DNA of 64,000 nucleotides from Reyranellaceae bacterium. GTDB lineage: Bacteria > Pseudomonadota > Alphaproteobacteria > Reyranellales > Reyranellaceae. Shown in pieces: positions 17,253 through 26,484 of the stretch. Every line of letters starts with the position of its first letter. Position 1 is the stretch's first letter. Below the pieces are notes generated by a model. It was not told the DNA's origin and made no database searches. It saw only the letters and a list, made by a program, of their open reading frames with translations. The position numbers were made by a program, and so were the translations under genes. The stretch is taken from assembly GCA_022844045.1 (NCBI GenBank), contig JALHMM010000025.1, positions 1 to 64,000 of the forward strand, read 5' to 3'.

Positions 17253-19889
17253 TTACTCAATCTTGTACTCGAACTTCTGATCCTTGTCTACCCCCACATG
17301 CACCTTGTTGATAACTTTGCCGTCGGCGAGGGCGGACAGGAAATGGCCGGAGAGTTCCGGCAGCATGGTGCGCTGGATGATCTGCTCGATGTTGCGGGCG
17401 CCGGACTCGACCTCGGTGCAGCGCGCGGCGATGGCATCGACCATCGCCTCGTCGTAAACCATTGTGGCCTTGTAGTTTTCCGCCACGCGCTTGACCACGC
17501 GACCAAGCTGCAGCCGGACGATCTTCTTGATCGTCGAGTCGTCCAGCGGATAGTAGGGCACCACCGTGATACGGCCGATGAAGGCCGGCTTGAAGGTCTT
17601 CAACAGCTCTGGATGCAGCGAGCTGGCAAGCGCCTCGGGGTTCGGCCGCGTCTCCGGATCGGCGCAGAGCTTGGCGATCAGATCCGTGCCGGCATTCGAC
17701 GTCAGGATAATGACGGTGTTCTTGAAGTCGATGTCACGGCCTTCGCCGTCACGCAGCATGCCCTTATCGAACACCTGGTAGAACACGTCCTGAACGCCCG
17801 GGTGAGCCTTCTCGACCTCGTCGAGCAGCACCACCGAATAGGGATGGCGCCGCACCGCTTCGGTGAGCACGCCACCCTCGCCGTAGCCGACATAGCCCGG
17901 CGGCGAGCCCACGAGCATCGAGACTTTGTGCTCTTCCTTGAACTCCGACATGTTGATGATCGTCAGCGCTTGGTCGCCGCCGTACATTTCCTCGGCGAGC
18001 GTCAGCGCGGTCTCGGTCTTGCCGGTGCCCGATGTGCCGGCGAGCATGAAGACGCCCAGCGGCTTGCGCGGATCCTGCATGCGCGCGCGTGCCGTGCGCA
18101 TGCCCTTGGCGATGATCTCCAGCGCGTGATCCTGGCCGATGACGCGCTCCGCCATCTTGTCCTTCAGGTTCAGCACGGTGCGGATCTGGTCGCCCAGCAT
18201 GCGGCCGACCGGAATGCCGGTCCAGTCGCCGACGATGGCGGCGGCCGCCTGGGCGTCGACCAGCGGCAGCACCAGCGGCGACTCGCCCTGCAGCTTTTTC
18301 AGCGCCTCCCATTTCTCGTCGAGCTGCGCCTTCTTGGCCGGACGCTCGGCCTCGTTGGTCTCGCCCTCGAGCTCGGCGCGCAGCTTGGTGACCTCGTCGA
18401 CGAGGACCTTCTCCTGTTTCCAGCGCTCCTCCATCGCCACCAGCTCTTCCTTGAGCTTGGCCAGCAATTCCTCGCCCTCGGTGATCTCTTCCTGGTGGTC
18501 GGTGCCCGCCTGCTGCTCGCGCTTCTGGATGTTGATCAGGTTGTCGAGCAGGCCGATGCGGCGGCGCAGATCCTCGACCGCCGGCGGCGTCGAGGCGAGA
18601 CCCATGGCGACGCGCGCGCAGGCCGTGTCGAGCACGCTGATCGCCTTGTCGGGCAATTGCCGGCCGGCGATGTAGCGGTTGGACAGACGCACGGCCTCCT
18701 GCACCGCCTCGTCGAGCACGCGCACCTGATGGTGCTTTTCCATGACGTTGGCGATACCGCGCAGCATGTCGATGCCCGACTTCTCGTCCGGCTCCTCGAC
18801 CTTGACCACCTGGAAGCGCCGCGTCAGCGCCGGGTCGCGCTCGAAGTACTTCTTGTACTCCGCCCAGGTCGTAGCCGCGATGGTGCGCAGCTCGCCGCGC
18901 GCCAGCGCCGGCTTCAGCAGGTTGGCGGCGTCGCCCTGACCAGCCGCGCCACCGGCGCCGATCATCATGTGGGCTTCGTCGATGAACATGATGATGGGCT
19001 GCGGCGAGGCCTTGACGTCCTGCAGCACGCTGTTCAGCCGGTTCTCGAACTCGCCCTTCATGCCGGCGCCGGCCTGCAGCAGGCCGAGATCGAGCACGCG
19101 AATGGCGCAGTTCTTCAGCTTATCCGGCACATCGCCATCGGCGATCTTCAGCGCCAGGCCGTCGACCACCGAGGTCTTGCCGACGCCGGCCTCGCCGGTG
19201 AGGATCGGGTTGTTCTGGCGACGGCGCAGCAGGATGTCGATGCACTGCCGGATCTCGTTGTCACGGCCCAGCACCGGATCGAGCTTGCCGCTCTTGGCGC
19301 GCGCCGTCAGATCGGTGGTGTAGAGGTCGAGCGCGCCGGTCTTGGCGCCTGCCGGCCGTGGGGCACCCGCGCCACCGGCGGACTGCACGTCCTGCGCTAC
19401 CTCGGCCGCCTTGGCCTCCGACGAGCCGTCGGTCGCGGCATCGAAATCGCGCGCCAGCGCCTCGACGGGAATCTTCGAGAGCTGGCTCGACGTGTTGCGC
19501 GCGGCGATCGCCATGGTCTCGTCGCTCAGCATCGCCACCAGGATGTGGCCCGAGCGCACCTGCGGCGAGGACTTGTTGACCGAGGCGAAGAGGTAGGCCT
19601 CGCTGGCCAGCTTGACGATCTGCGGCGCCAGCGCCGGCGGCCGGCCGTTGCCGGTCTTGAAGCGATCGATGGCGCGATTGAGGTCGGCACTGAGCCGGCC
19701 GACATCGGCCTCGTACTTGCCCATGATCTTGGCGATGTCGTTATCGGCGACATCGAGGATCTTCAGCAGCCAATGCTCGATCTCGACGTTGTAATTGGTC
19801 CGGGACATCGTCAGTCCGGCGGCCGCTTCGAGCGCTTTGCGGCAGGGATCATTGAGCTTTGTGACAAGCGACTTGAGATCAACGGCCAT
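17253..19889 (-). CDS. clpV: T6SS sheath-recycling ATPase ClpV (TssH)
   Basis: The 878-residue AAA+ protein has an N-domain (EAAAGLTMSRTNYNVEIEHW), a first nucleotide site with Walker A GEAGVGKTS at about residue 232, the sensor block MFIDEAHMMIGAGGAAGQGD, a coiled-coil middle domain at about 430-540, and a second Walker A GTSGTGKTE at about residue 617. The ClpV form differs from ClpB in its N-domain and in the link to T6SS. It unfolds contracted TssB/TssC sheaths in the cytoplasm. The start codon follows a gggga stretch. The hcp genes follow downstream on the same strand. Confidence 0.96.
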   Translation of the reverse strand: MAVDLKSLVTKLNDPCRKALEAAAGLTMSRTNYNVEIEHWLLKILDVADNDIAKIMGKYEADVGRLSADLNRAIDRFKTGNGRPPALAPQIVKLASEAYLFASVNKSSPQVRSGHILVAMLSDETMAIAARNTSSQLSKIPVEALARDFDAATDGSSEAKAAEVAQDVQSAGGAGAPRPAGAKTGALDLYTTDLTARAKSGKLDPVLGRDNEIRQCIDILLRRRQNNPILTGEAGVGKTSVVDGLALKIADGDVPDKLKNCAIRVLDLGLLQAGAGMKGEFENRLNSVLQDVKASPQPIIMFIDEAHMMIGAGGAAGQGDAANLLKPALARGELRTIAATTWAEYKKYFERDPALTRRFQVVKVEEPDEKSGIDMLRGIANVMEKHHQVRVLDEAVQEAVRLSNRYIAGRQLPDKAISVLDTACARVAMGLASTPPAVEDLRRRIGLLDNLINIQKREQQAGTDHQEEITEGEELLAKLKEELVAMEERWKQEKVLVDEVTKLRAELEGETNEAERPAKKAQLDEKWEALKKLQGESPLVLPLVDAQAAAAIVGDWTGIPVGRMLGDQIRTVLNLKDKMAERVIGQDHALEIIAKGMRTARARMQDPRKPLGVFMLAGTSGTGKTETALTLAEEMYGGDQALTIINMSEFKEEHKVSMLVGSPPGYVGYGEGGVLTEAVRRHPYSVVLLDEVEKAHPGVQDVFYQVFDKGMLRDGEGRDIDFKNTVIILTSNAGTDLIAKLCADPETRPNPEALASSLHPELLKTFKPAFIGRITVVPYYPLDDSTIKKIVRLQLGRVVKRVAENYKATMVYDEAMVDAIAARCTEVESGARNIEQIIQRTMLPELSGHFLSALADGKVINKVHVGVDKDQKFEYKIE

Positions 19890-20172
19890 AGGTCAAATCC
19901 CCCCGGGCGCGAGGCGCACTGGCGACTACGTAGCGCATCGACGTTGCGATGCTGTAACAGTCCACGGGGCTGATCCCTCTCCCGGATGCGGCACGGCGGA
20001 CCGTTGGAAAGAATGAACAGAATCGATCTCAGAGTCGAGGGGGTGTTCAATCGGAAATGCTGATCGGCGGTTCTGATTGTCGCCGGTGCGCCGGTTGGCC
20101 GGCCCGACTATCGATCGATTGATCCGCCCGTGTAGAGCCTGCGATGCTGCCGGCCGACAGAGTAGGGGAGCC
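19890..20172. other. divergent intergenic region between clpV and the amidase gene
   Basis: The 283 bases must hold the promoters for the clpV-hcp set (leftward) and the amidase (rightward). I looked for -24/-12 sigma-54 elements, FNR-like boxes and clear inverted repeats and saw none that stand out. A local G+C-rich repeat of cgccgg occurs near 20090-20105. No gene is supported. Confidence 0.5.
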
Positions 20173-21441
20173 ATGATGACCGATACGCCCTTGTGCCCGA
20201 CCGTCAGTGAGGCGCTCGCGGGCTTGCGTGACGGCGGCCTGACGCCCCAGAGCCTGCTTGATCGCTGCTTCGCGCGCATTCATGCGCGGGAGCAGGCGGT
20301 CGGCGCCTGGCAGACGATCGACGAGCCGGCGACGCGGCGCATCGCCGGCATGAACCTGGTCGGCCCGCTGGCCGGCCTGCCGGTTGGCGTGAAGGACATC
20401 ATCGACACGGTCGACCTGCCGACCGGCTACGGCTCGCGGGCTTTCGTAGGGCATCGCACGAGCGCCGATGCCGCCTGTGTCGCCGCACTGCGCTATGCCG
20501 GGGCCATCGTCCTCGGCAAGACCGTCAGCACCGAGTTCGCCTCGATGCATCCCGGCAAGACGCGCAACCCGCATGACCTGAAGCACACCCCGGGCGGCTC
20601 CTCGAGCGGCTCGGCAGCGGCCGTGGCCGACGGCATGGTGCCGGTGGCGCTGGGCACGCAGACCGCCGGCTCGGTGATCCGCCCGGGCTCGTTCTGCGGT
20701 GTGGTCGCCTACAAGGGCTCCTATGGCTGGACGGATACGGCGGGCATTCATCCGCTGGCGCCGTCCTTCGACACGCTGGGCTTCTATACCCGTGCCGTCG
20801 CCGACGTCGCGCCGGTGCGCGCCGCCCTGGCGGAGGGCGCGCGCGATCGCGTCAGCGCGCGCAAGCCTATGATCGGCCTGTGCCGCACGCCGCAATGGGA
20901 CCAGGCCGGTCCGGGCACAAAGCGCGTGGTGGAAAGCGCGTTCGAGAAACTGCGGGCCGCCGGCGCCGCGACCTTCGAGGTGGTCTGCCCGCCGTCCTGG
21001 AATGACCTCGTCGAGACCCACCGCCGCTTCATGCTGCGCGAGATGCCGGCGATCTTCGAGAAGATCATCGCCGAGCATGGCGGCAAAATCAGCAAGGGCT
21101 TCAAGGAGCAGGTGAAGGAAGGCGCCTCGATCTCGGCCGCCGATGCCGCCGTGCTGGCGCAGGCGATCACCGATCGTCGCGGCGACTTCACGCGCATGAT
21201 CGGGCGCGGCGAGATCTGGCTGACGCCGGCGGCGCCCGACGAGGCGCCGCAGGGTATCGATCGCACCGGCGATCCGCTGTTCAACCGCCTATGGACCCTG
21301 CTCGGTGGGCCGCTGATGTCGATCCCCGCCGGCACGGGTGCCAAGGGGCTGCCGATCGGCGTGCAACTGGTCGGCGCGCCGGGTGCCGACGACGATCTGA
21401 TCGACGCGGCCGCCTGGGTCGAGGCGGCGCTGGCCGAATGA
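20173..21441 (+). CDS. amidase (amidase-signature family)
   Basis: The protein has 422 residues from ATG 20173 (or 421 from 20176, which is better spaced from aggggag). The amidase-signature triad is present: Lys in VGVKDIID, cis-Ser in GGSSSGSAAAVADG, and the nucleophile Ser in GTQTAGSVIRPGSF. The GTQTAGS form, in place of GTDTGGS, marks a subgroup of aliphatic amide and allophanate-like hydrolases. It lies just before the IclR regulator and transporter genes on the same strand, so it may release ammonia or an acid from the imported compound. The substrate is not predictable. Confidence 0.88.
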   Translation: MMTDTPLCPTVSEALAGLRDGGLTPQSLLDRCFARIHAREQAVGAWQTIDEPATRRIAGMNLVGPLAGLPVGVKDIIDTVDLPTGYGSRAFVGHRTSADAACVAALRYAGAIVLGKTVSTEFASMHPGKTRNPHDLKHTPGGSSSGSAAAVADGMVPVALGTQTAGSVIRPGSFCGVVAYKGSYGWTDTAGIHPLAPSFDTLGFYTRAVADVAPVRAALAEGARDRVSARKPMIGLCRTPQWDQAGPGTKRVVESAFEKLRAAGAATFEVVCPPSWNDLVETHRRFMLREMPAIFEKIIAEHGGKISKGFKEQVKEGASISAADAAVLAQAITDRRGDFTRMIGRGEIWLTPAAPDEAPQGIDRTGDPLFNRLWTLLGGPLMSIPAGTGAKGLPIGVQLVGAPGADDDLIDAAAWVEAALAE

Positions 21442-21470
21442 TATGGTTTGAGATCGGGCATTCAGTGATC

Positions 21471-21486
21471 TGGCACGGTGCTCGCA
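21471..21486 (+). promoter_or_regulatory. possible sigma-54 promoter ahead of the IclR-ABC operon
   Basis: The sequence tggcacggtgctcgca matches the -24/-12 pattern TGGCACG-N4-TTGCA with one mismatch, and there are exactly ten bases between the GG and GC pairs. It points toward the iclR gene and lies 40 bases upstream of the operator-like palindrome. No enhancer-binding regulator gene is nearby, so a chance match is possible. Confidence 0.35.
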
Positions 21487-21525
21487 TTGACTCCGGCGCG
21501 GATCGGCCGTTACGCTGATCAAAAT

Positions 21526-21542
21526 ATGGAACGCTGTTCCAT
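21526..21542. promoter_or_regulatory. palindromic operator of IclR type
   Basis: The palindrome tggaacgctgttcca (15 bases; A/T flanks extend the symmetry) lies 17 bases before the IclR-family start codon. IclR regulators typically bind TGGAA-N-TTCCA-like sites near their own promoters, so self-control and control of the following operon are likely. Confidence 0.65.
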
Positions 21543-21558
21543 TTTCCGGGACTGACCG

Positions 21559-22332
21559 ATGGGCGCGCTGTCGAATGCGGTGGCCATCCTGCGCTGGGCG
21601 CGGGGACGCGAACCCGACTTCGGCGTGAGCGAGGTGGCGCTGGGGCTCGACATGCCCAAGAGCACGGCGTCGCGACTGCTCAAGGACATGGCGGGGCAGG
21701 GTCTGCTCGAGCGCGATGCCGCCACGCAGCGCTACCGCGTCGGCATGTTGCTGCTGGAGCTCGGCCGCCAGTATCGCGCCGGCCAGCCGCTGGTCGAGGC
21801 GGCCGATACGGCTCTGATCGAGCTCACGCGCCGGACCGGCTTCGCCACGGGCATCAGCTTGCTCGACGGCATCGAGGTCGTCGTGCTGCGCTCGCGGCCC
21901 GGCACGCATCCGCTGCAGGTCGTCACGCCGCCGGGCGCGCGCGGCCCGGCCTGGGCCAACTCCACCGGCCGTAATCTGTTGGCGCGCCTGACTGACGCCG
22001 AGATCGCGCGGCGCTTCTCCCCCTATCCGACACTCGATCGGCCGAACGCGCCGGCGAATCTCGGCCAGCTGATGGAGCGTATCGGCCGCGCCCGCGCGCG
22101 TGGCTTCGATGAATCCGACGACGAGGCGCTGCCGGGTGTCGCCGCGGTATCGGTGGCGATCGCCGATCCGCAGTCGGGCGACGCGATGTCCCTGTACATC
22201 GCGTTCTCTGGCCTGCACGTGAACCGCCAGCGTCGCCGCGAGCTCGCCACCATGCTGCTGAACGTCAAGATGAAGCTGATCGACCGCTTCGGCGAGGAAC
22301 CCTTGACCGAGCCGAGGCGCGCGCATGGCTAG
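21559..22332 (+). CDS. IclR-family transcriptional regulator
   Basis: The 257-residue protein has an N-terminal winged helix (NAVAILRWA, then VSEVALGLDMPKSTASRLLKDMAGQGLLERD) and the IclR ligand domain (GFATGISLLDGIEVVVLRS, ARGPAWANSTGRNLLA, ALPGVAAVSVAIAD). IclR proteins sense small organic effectors and usually control neighbouring catabolic or uptake genes. Its stop overlaps the start of the first permease gene by eight bases, so it is in one transcript with the ABC transporter. Confidence 0.93.
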   Translation: MGALSNAVAILRWARGREPDFGVSEVALGLDMPKSTASRLLKDMAGQGLLERDAATQRYRVGMLLLELGRQYRAGQPLVEAADTALIELTRRTGFATGISLLDGIEVVVLRSRPGTHPLQVVTPPGARGPAWANSTGRNLLARLTDAEIARRFSPYPTLDRPNAPANLGQLMERIGRARARGFDESDDEALPGVAAVSVAIADPQSGDAMSLYIAFSGLHVNRQRRRELATMLLNVKMKLIDRFGEEPLTEPRRAHG

Positions 22333-23233
22333 CGTCGCGCTCGATGATGTCGCGCCATTACCGGCGATGCGTCGGCGCGGTGTGTCGCCGATCGCCTGGC
22401 TGGCGGCGCCGGCCCTGCTGCTCTTCGTTGTCTTCTTCGTGCTGCCATTCGGCGTGATGGCGCTGCTGTCGTTCCTCAGTGGCAATCCCGCCACCAATCC
22501 GAACACGATCTGGACCACGCGCCACTACGAGCGCTTTCTCGGCGACGACCTCTATCACGACGCGCTGTGGTCGACCCTGCGCATCGGCCTGATCACAACC
22601 ATCGTCGCCCTGCTGATCGGCTATCCGCTGGCCCATTGGATGGCGCGCATGAAGTCGCGCATCGGTCACGCGGCGCTCCTGATGGCGGTGATCGCGCCCA
22701 TGCTGACCGGCATTGTCGTGCGCACCTTCGCCTGGATGACGATCCTGCAGGACAAGGGCGTGATCAACACCACGCTGATCGAGATCGGCCTGATCGAGAA
22801 GCCGCTACCGCTGATGTACAACGAGTTCGGCACGATCGTGGCCCTGGTGCACATCTACGTGCCGTTCATGGTGCTGACGCTCACCGGCGTGATCGGCCGT
22901 ATCGACGAGCGCCTGGAGCAGGCGGCGCGCAATCTCGGCGCCACGCGCACGCGTGCCTTCGTCGAGGTCACCCTGCCGCTCAGCCTTCCCGGCATCCTCG
23001 CCGGCTCGCTGCTGGTCTTCGCGCTGTCGATCAGCGCCTATGTCACGCCCTTCCTGATGGGCGGCACCAACGTGCTGACCTTGCCGATGATGATCTATCA
23101 GCAGGTCAGTTCGTCCTTCAACGTCGGCTTCGCCGGCGCGCTGGGCGTCGTGCTGCTGGCGGTCTCGCTGGTGATCATCGTCGCCTACAACCGCGTGCTG
23201 GCCCGCCTCTCCGGCGACGAGGCGCTGACATGA
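22325..23233 (+). CDS. ABC transporter permease (PotB-like)
   Basis: This 302-residue inner-membrane protein has six hydrophobic segments and the EAA loop EQAARNLGATRTRAFVEVTLPLSLPGI characteristic of spermidine/putrescine-type importers. Hydrophobic LLLFVVFFVLPFGVMALLS opens the membrane part after a short cytoplasmic tail. It overlaps the regulator gene upstream and shares ATGA with the next permease gene. The cargo class is polyamine-like or another small cationic or amide compound. Confidence 0.92.
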   Translation: MASVALDDVAPLPAMRRRGVSPIAWLAAPALLLFVVFFVLPFGVMALLSFLSGNPATNPNTIWTTRHYERFLGDDLYHDALWSTLRIGLITTIVALLIGYPLAHWMARMKSRIGHAALLMAVIAPMLTGIVVRTFAWMTILQDKGVINTTLIEIGLIEKPLPLMYNEFGTIVALVHIYVPFMVLTLTGVIGRIDERLEQAARNLGATRTRAFVEVTLPLSLPGILAGSLLVFALSISAYVTPFLMGGTNVLTLPMMIYQQVSSSFNVGFAGALGVVLLAVSLVIIVAYNRVLARLSGDEALT

Positions 23234-24048
23234 GCGCGCCCCGAATGAACGCCAGGCGATTCGATGCCGGCCGGGCGGCGTATCTCACGCTCAACGGCGC
23301 CATCTTGACCTTCCTGCTGGCGCCGCTGGCGATTGTCGCGGTCTTCGCGCTCAATCCGACGCCCTACATCTCCTTCCCACCGGTCGGCGTCACGACGCGC
23401 TGGTTCGAGAAGTTCTTCGCCACCGACGACTTCATGCGCTCGCTGTGGCTCAGCCTGCGCGTGGCGGCGATGGTGCTGGTGCTGTCGACGACCATCGGCG
23501 CGATGTGCGCGTTGGCGCTGGCGCGTGGGCGCCTGCCCGGCGCGCGGGTGCTGACCGCCTTCTTCATGTCGCCGCTGATGCTGCCGGCGATCCTCACCGG
23601 CCTGGCGCTTTTCCAGGTGCTGCTGCTGTCGGGCGTCGGCCGTCCGGTCTGGGGTTTGGTGCTGGGCCACACGCTGGTCGCCGTGCCCTATGTGCTGCGC
23701 ACGACCCTGGCGGTGCTGGCCAATTTCGACACCAAGGTCGAGGAGGCCGCCGCCAGCCTGGGCGCTTCGCCGATGCGCGTCTTCTTCGAGGTGACCCTGC
23801 CGCTGATCCGCCCGGGCGTGATCGCCGGCGGCATCTTCGCCTTCATCGTCTCCTTCGACCAGTTCCCGATCTCGCTGTTCCTCGTGCTGCCCAAGGGCGA
23901 GACGCTGCCGGTCGTGCTGTTCAACTACATGAAGTTCGACCTCGATGGCGCGATCGCCGCGGCCTCGATGGTTTCCATTCTGATGGCGTTGAGTGTCGTG
24001 CTCCTGCTGGAGCGTGTGATCGGTCTGAAAGCCTACGTGAAGCTCTGA
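23230..24048 (+). CDS. ABC transporter permease (PotC-like)
   Basis: The 272-residue second permease has six membrane segments and the EAA loop KVEEAAASLGASPMRVFFEV. The start ATG at 23230 overlaps the stop of the preceding gene (ATGA). Upstream sequence in the same frame is a shadow of that gene. It would form the membrane heterodimer with the PotB-like protein. Confidence 0.92.
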   Translation: MSAPRMNARRFDAGRAAYLTLNGAILTFLLAPLAIVAVFALNPTPYISFPPVGVTTRWFEKFFATDDFMRSLWLSLRVAAMVLVLSTTIGAMCALALARGRLPGARVLTAFFMSPLMLPAILTGLALFQVLLLSGVGRPVWGLVLGHTLVAVPYVLRTTLAVLANFDTKVEEAAASLGASPMRVFFEVTLPLIRPGVIAGGIFAFIVSFDQFPISLFLVLPKGETLPVVLFNYMKFDLDGAIAAASMVSILMALSVVLLLERVIGLKAYVKL

Positions 24049-24068
24049 TCTCGAATGGAGGATTGCCA

Positions 24069-25115
24069 ATGACTCGTCTATCCCGCCGCACCGCGTTGAA
24101 AGTCGCCGCCGCGTCGGCCGTCGCCACCCTGGCGGCGCCGGCGATCCTGCATGCGCAGGTCAAGACCCTGAAGATCACCACCTGGGGCGGCAAGTGGGGC
24201 GAGATCATGAAGGGCACGGTGCTGCCGGCCTTCGAGAAGGAGTTCAAGTGCACGGTGTCGGCCGACCAGGCCTTCCCGTTCCTGCCCAAGCTGCAGGCCG
24301 CGCCCAAGAACGATCCGATCTACGACGTGCTGCACACCAACTCGAATGAGCAGTGGAATGCGGTCGAGCAGGGCATCGTGATGTCCAAGATCACGCCCAA
24401 GGAAGTGCCCAATGTCGCCGACGTGTATCCCTACGCGGTGAGCGACAAGATCGTCGGCGTGTCGATCTTCACCTCGGCCATCGGCCTGGGCTATCGCACC
24501 GACAAGGGCCTGACCCCGCCCAAGTCGTGGAAGGATCTCGCCGACCGCAAGCTCGATGGCGCGCGGGGCGGCTACATCATCCCGGTCAACAGCCTGGGCC
24601 AAGCGCACCTGATGATGCTGGGCAAGATCTACGGCAAGGGCATGCAGGACCTCGACGCCGCCTACAAGGCGCTCGAGCAGCTCAAGCCGATCAAGATGGT
24701 CGACTTCACCGGCCAGATGGAAAAGATGCTGCTGAGCGGCGAGGTCACCATGGGCGTGATCCACGACAGCGGCATCTACCGCTATGACGGCCAGAACCAG
24801 CCGGTCGACTTCGCGATCCCCAGCGAGGGCGTGCTGGCGCTGGAGCAGGTGCTGAACGTCACGCCGGGCAGCAAGGTCAAGGAACTGGCCTTCGCCTATA
24901 TCGACTTCATGCTGCGGCCCGACATCCAGAAGCAGCTGGCCGAAGGCGTCTGGTACTCGCCGTCGAACAAGAAAGTGAAGCTCGATCCCAAGTACGACGC
25001 CAAGCTGTTCAACACCGAGGCCAAGGTGGCGCAGCTCATCCAGCCCGACTGGAAGTGGTACAACGCGCGCAAGGACGACATCGACGCCCGCGTCGCGCGT
25101 CTGCTGCGCGGCTGA
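24069..25115 (+). CDS. ABC transporter substrate-binding protein (PotD-like, Tat-type signal)
   Basis: The 348-residue protein begins with a twin-arginine signal (SRRTALKVAAASAVATLAAP, cut near AILHAQ) and continues with KTLKITTWGGKWGEIMKGTV, the fold of family 1/8 binding proteins for polyamine-type importers. A Tat signal implies export of the folded protein to the periplasm. A ggagg site precedes the ATG. The gene follows the permeases by 20 bases and is separated from the ATPase gene by a paired-palindrome repeat. Confidence 0.92.
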   Translation: MTRLSRRTALKVAAASAVATLAAPAILHAQVKTLKITTWGGKWGEIMKGTVLPAFEKEFKCTVSADQAFPFLPKLQAAPKNDPIYDVLHTNSNEQWNAVEQGIVMSKITPKEVPNVADVYPYAVSDKIVGVSIFTSAIGLGYRTDKGLTPPKSWKDLADRKLDGARGGYIIPVNSLGQAHLMMLGKIYGKGMQDLDAAYKALEQLKPIKMVDFTGQMEKMLLSGEVTMGVIHDSGIYRYDGQNQPVDFAIPSEGVLALEQVLNVTPGSKVKELAFAYIDFMLRPDIQKQLAEGVWYSPSNKKVKLDPKYDAKLFNTEAKVAQLIQPDWKWYNARKDDIDARVARLLRG

Positions 25116-25130
25116 TGATGGCGCTCTTTC

Positions 25131-25260
25131 CTACCTTCCCCCGGAGGGGGAAGGTGGCGCGCGCAGCGCGACGGATGGGGGATGCCTCAACGCGTCGGGT
25201 GTCCGTCTTCGACATCCCCCATCCGCCCTTCGGGCACCTTCCCCCTCCGGGGGAAGGTAA
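25131..25260. repeat. paired-palindrome intergenic repeat, copy 1 (inverted orientation)
   Basis: Both ends are the palindrome tacctTCCCCC-N-GGGGGaaggt, and the inner sequence pairs (gatgggggat with atcccccatc), so the whole 130 bases can fold as one long hairpin. The two arms differ in a short block: the left has gcgcgcagcgc, the right has gcccttcgggc. Copies at 26341 and 63706 have these blocks swapped, so this copy lies in the opposite orientation. It sits between the binding-protein and ATPase genes. Confidence 0.9.
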
Positions 25261-25271
25261 GGCGGCACGCC

Positions 25272-26324
25272 ATGCGTGAATCCGCATCGATCCGCATCGA
25301 TGGCGTGACCAAGACCTTCGACGGCCGGGTCATGGCCGTCGACGACGTCACGCTCGACATCCAGGCCGGCGAGTTCTTCTCGTTGCTGGGACCGTCGGGC
25401 TGCGGCAAGACCACGACCTTGCGTCTGATCGCCGGCTTCGAGATCGCCGATGCCGGCCGCATCGTCGTCGGCGGCCGCGATATCACCGACCTGCCGGCGC
25501 ACAAGCGCGACATGGGCATGGTGTTCCAGTCCTACGCGCTCTTCCCGCACCGCACCGTGGCGGAGAACGTCGCCTTCGGTCTGCGCATGCGCGGCCTGCC
25601 CAAGGCGGAGATCGCCGAGCGCGTCGCGGCGGCGCTCAAGCAAGTGGCGCTCGACGGTTACGAAGCGCGCCGGCCCTCGCAGCTCTCGGGCGGTCAGCAG
25701 CAGCGCGTGGCGCTGGCGCGCGCCGTCGTCATCCGCCCCGCCGTGCTGCTGTGCGACGAGCCGCTGGGCGCGCTCGACCGCAAGCTGCGCCAGTCCATGC
25801 AGTTCGAGCTCAAGCAGCTGCAGAAGGAGCTCGGCGTCACCTTGGTCTTCGTCACGCACGACCAGGAGGAGGCGCTGGCGATGTCCGACCGCATCGCCGT
25901 CATGAACGCCGGCAAGGTCGAGCAGGTCGGCGCGCCCCAGGAGATCTACGATCGCCCGCGCACGCGCTTCGTCGCCGACTTCATCGGCGAGATCAACATG
26001 TTCGAGGGCGCCTGGAGCGGCGGGCGTTTCGTGATGGGCCACGGCCGCGCCCTGCCGGCGGCGAGCGCCAGCGGACGTACGGGAGCGGGCATGATCGCCG
26101 TGCGGCCGGAGAAGACGCGCCTTGTCGGCGAGGTCGATGGCGCGTTGGGCGGCCGCATCGAGAGCGCCAACTTCCTCGGCGGCCATGTGCTCTACCGCGT
26201 CGTCACCGACGAGGGCCGCGCCGTGCTGGCCAAGGAACAGAACGTCGGCGACAGCGGCCGCAAGGTCGGTGACCGCGTCGGCGTCGCTTGGATGCCGTCC
26301 GACGCGGTGAGCTTGGAGGCGTGA
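25272..26324 (+). CDS. ABC transporter ATPase (PotA-like)
   Basis: The 350-residue ATPase has Walker [11 protein letters not shown]-loop [10 protein letters not shown], signature [14 protein letters not shown], Walker [13 protein letters not shown] and the switch His in [11 protein letters not shown]-terminal TOBE domain (about residues 270-350) fits the spermidine/putrescine and sulfate class. The ATG at 25272 is used because upstream codons lie in the repeat. The ribosome site taagg directly abuts the end of that repeat. Confidence 0.94.
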   Translation: MRESASIRIDGVTKTFDGRVMAVDDVTLDIQAGEFFSLLGPSGCGKTTTLRLIAGFEIADAGRIVVGGRDITDLPAHKRDMGMVFQSYALFPHRTVAENVAFGLRMRGLPKAEIAERVAAALKQVALDGYEARRPSQLSGGQQQRVALARAVVIRPAVLLCDEPLGALDRKLRQSMQFELKQLQKELGVTLVFVTHDQEEALAMSDRIAVMNAGKVEQVGAPQEIYDRPRTRFVADFIGEINMFEGAWSGGRFVMGHGRALPAASASGRTGAGMIAVRPEKTRLVGEVDGALGGRIESANFLGGHVLYRVVTDEGRAVLAKEQNVGDSGRKVGDRVGVAWMPSDAVSLEA

Positions 26325-26340
26325 GGATGAACGCGACTCT

Positions 26341-26471
26341 TACCTTCCCCCGGAGGGGGAAGGTGCCCGAAGGGCGGATGGGGGATGTTGAAGACGAACT
26401 GAGGAGTCCGTCTTCAAAATCCCCCATCCGTCGCGCTGAAGCGCGCCACCTTCCCCCTGCGGGGGAAGGTA
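26341..26471. repeat. paired-palindrome intergenic repeat, copy 2
   Basis: The layout is as in the 25131 copy but with the asymmetric blocks reversed (gcccgaagggc on the left, gcgctgaagcgcgc on the right), so it has the same orientation as the 63706 copy. The inner loop carries gaagacg and cgtcttc, which extend the stem. It lies between the ATPase gene and the AroM-like gene, and its last bases run straight into the aaaggag ribosome site of the latter. Confidence 0.9.
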
Positions 26472-26484
26472 AAGGAGATGCATC

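Noticed and set aside
17298-19973. 891-codon + strand open frame opposite clpV
   Set aside because: It mirrors the codon pattern of clpV, is rich in Leu/Arg/His/Asp, and has no recognisable domain.
25116-25271. CRISPR-like array
   Set aside because: Only two inverted units occur per site, without regular spacers; the layout is a paired palindrome.
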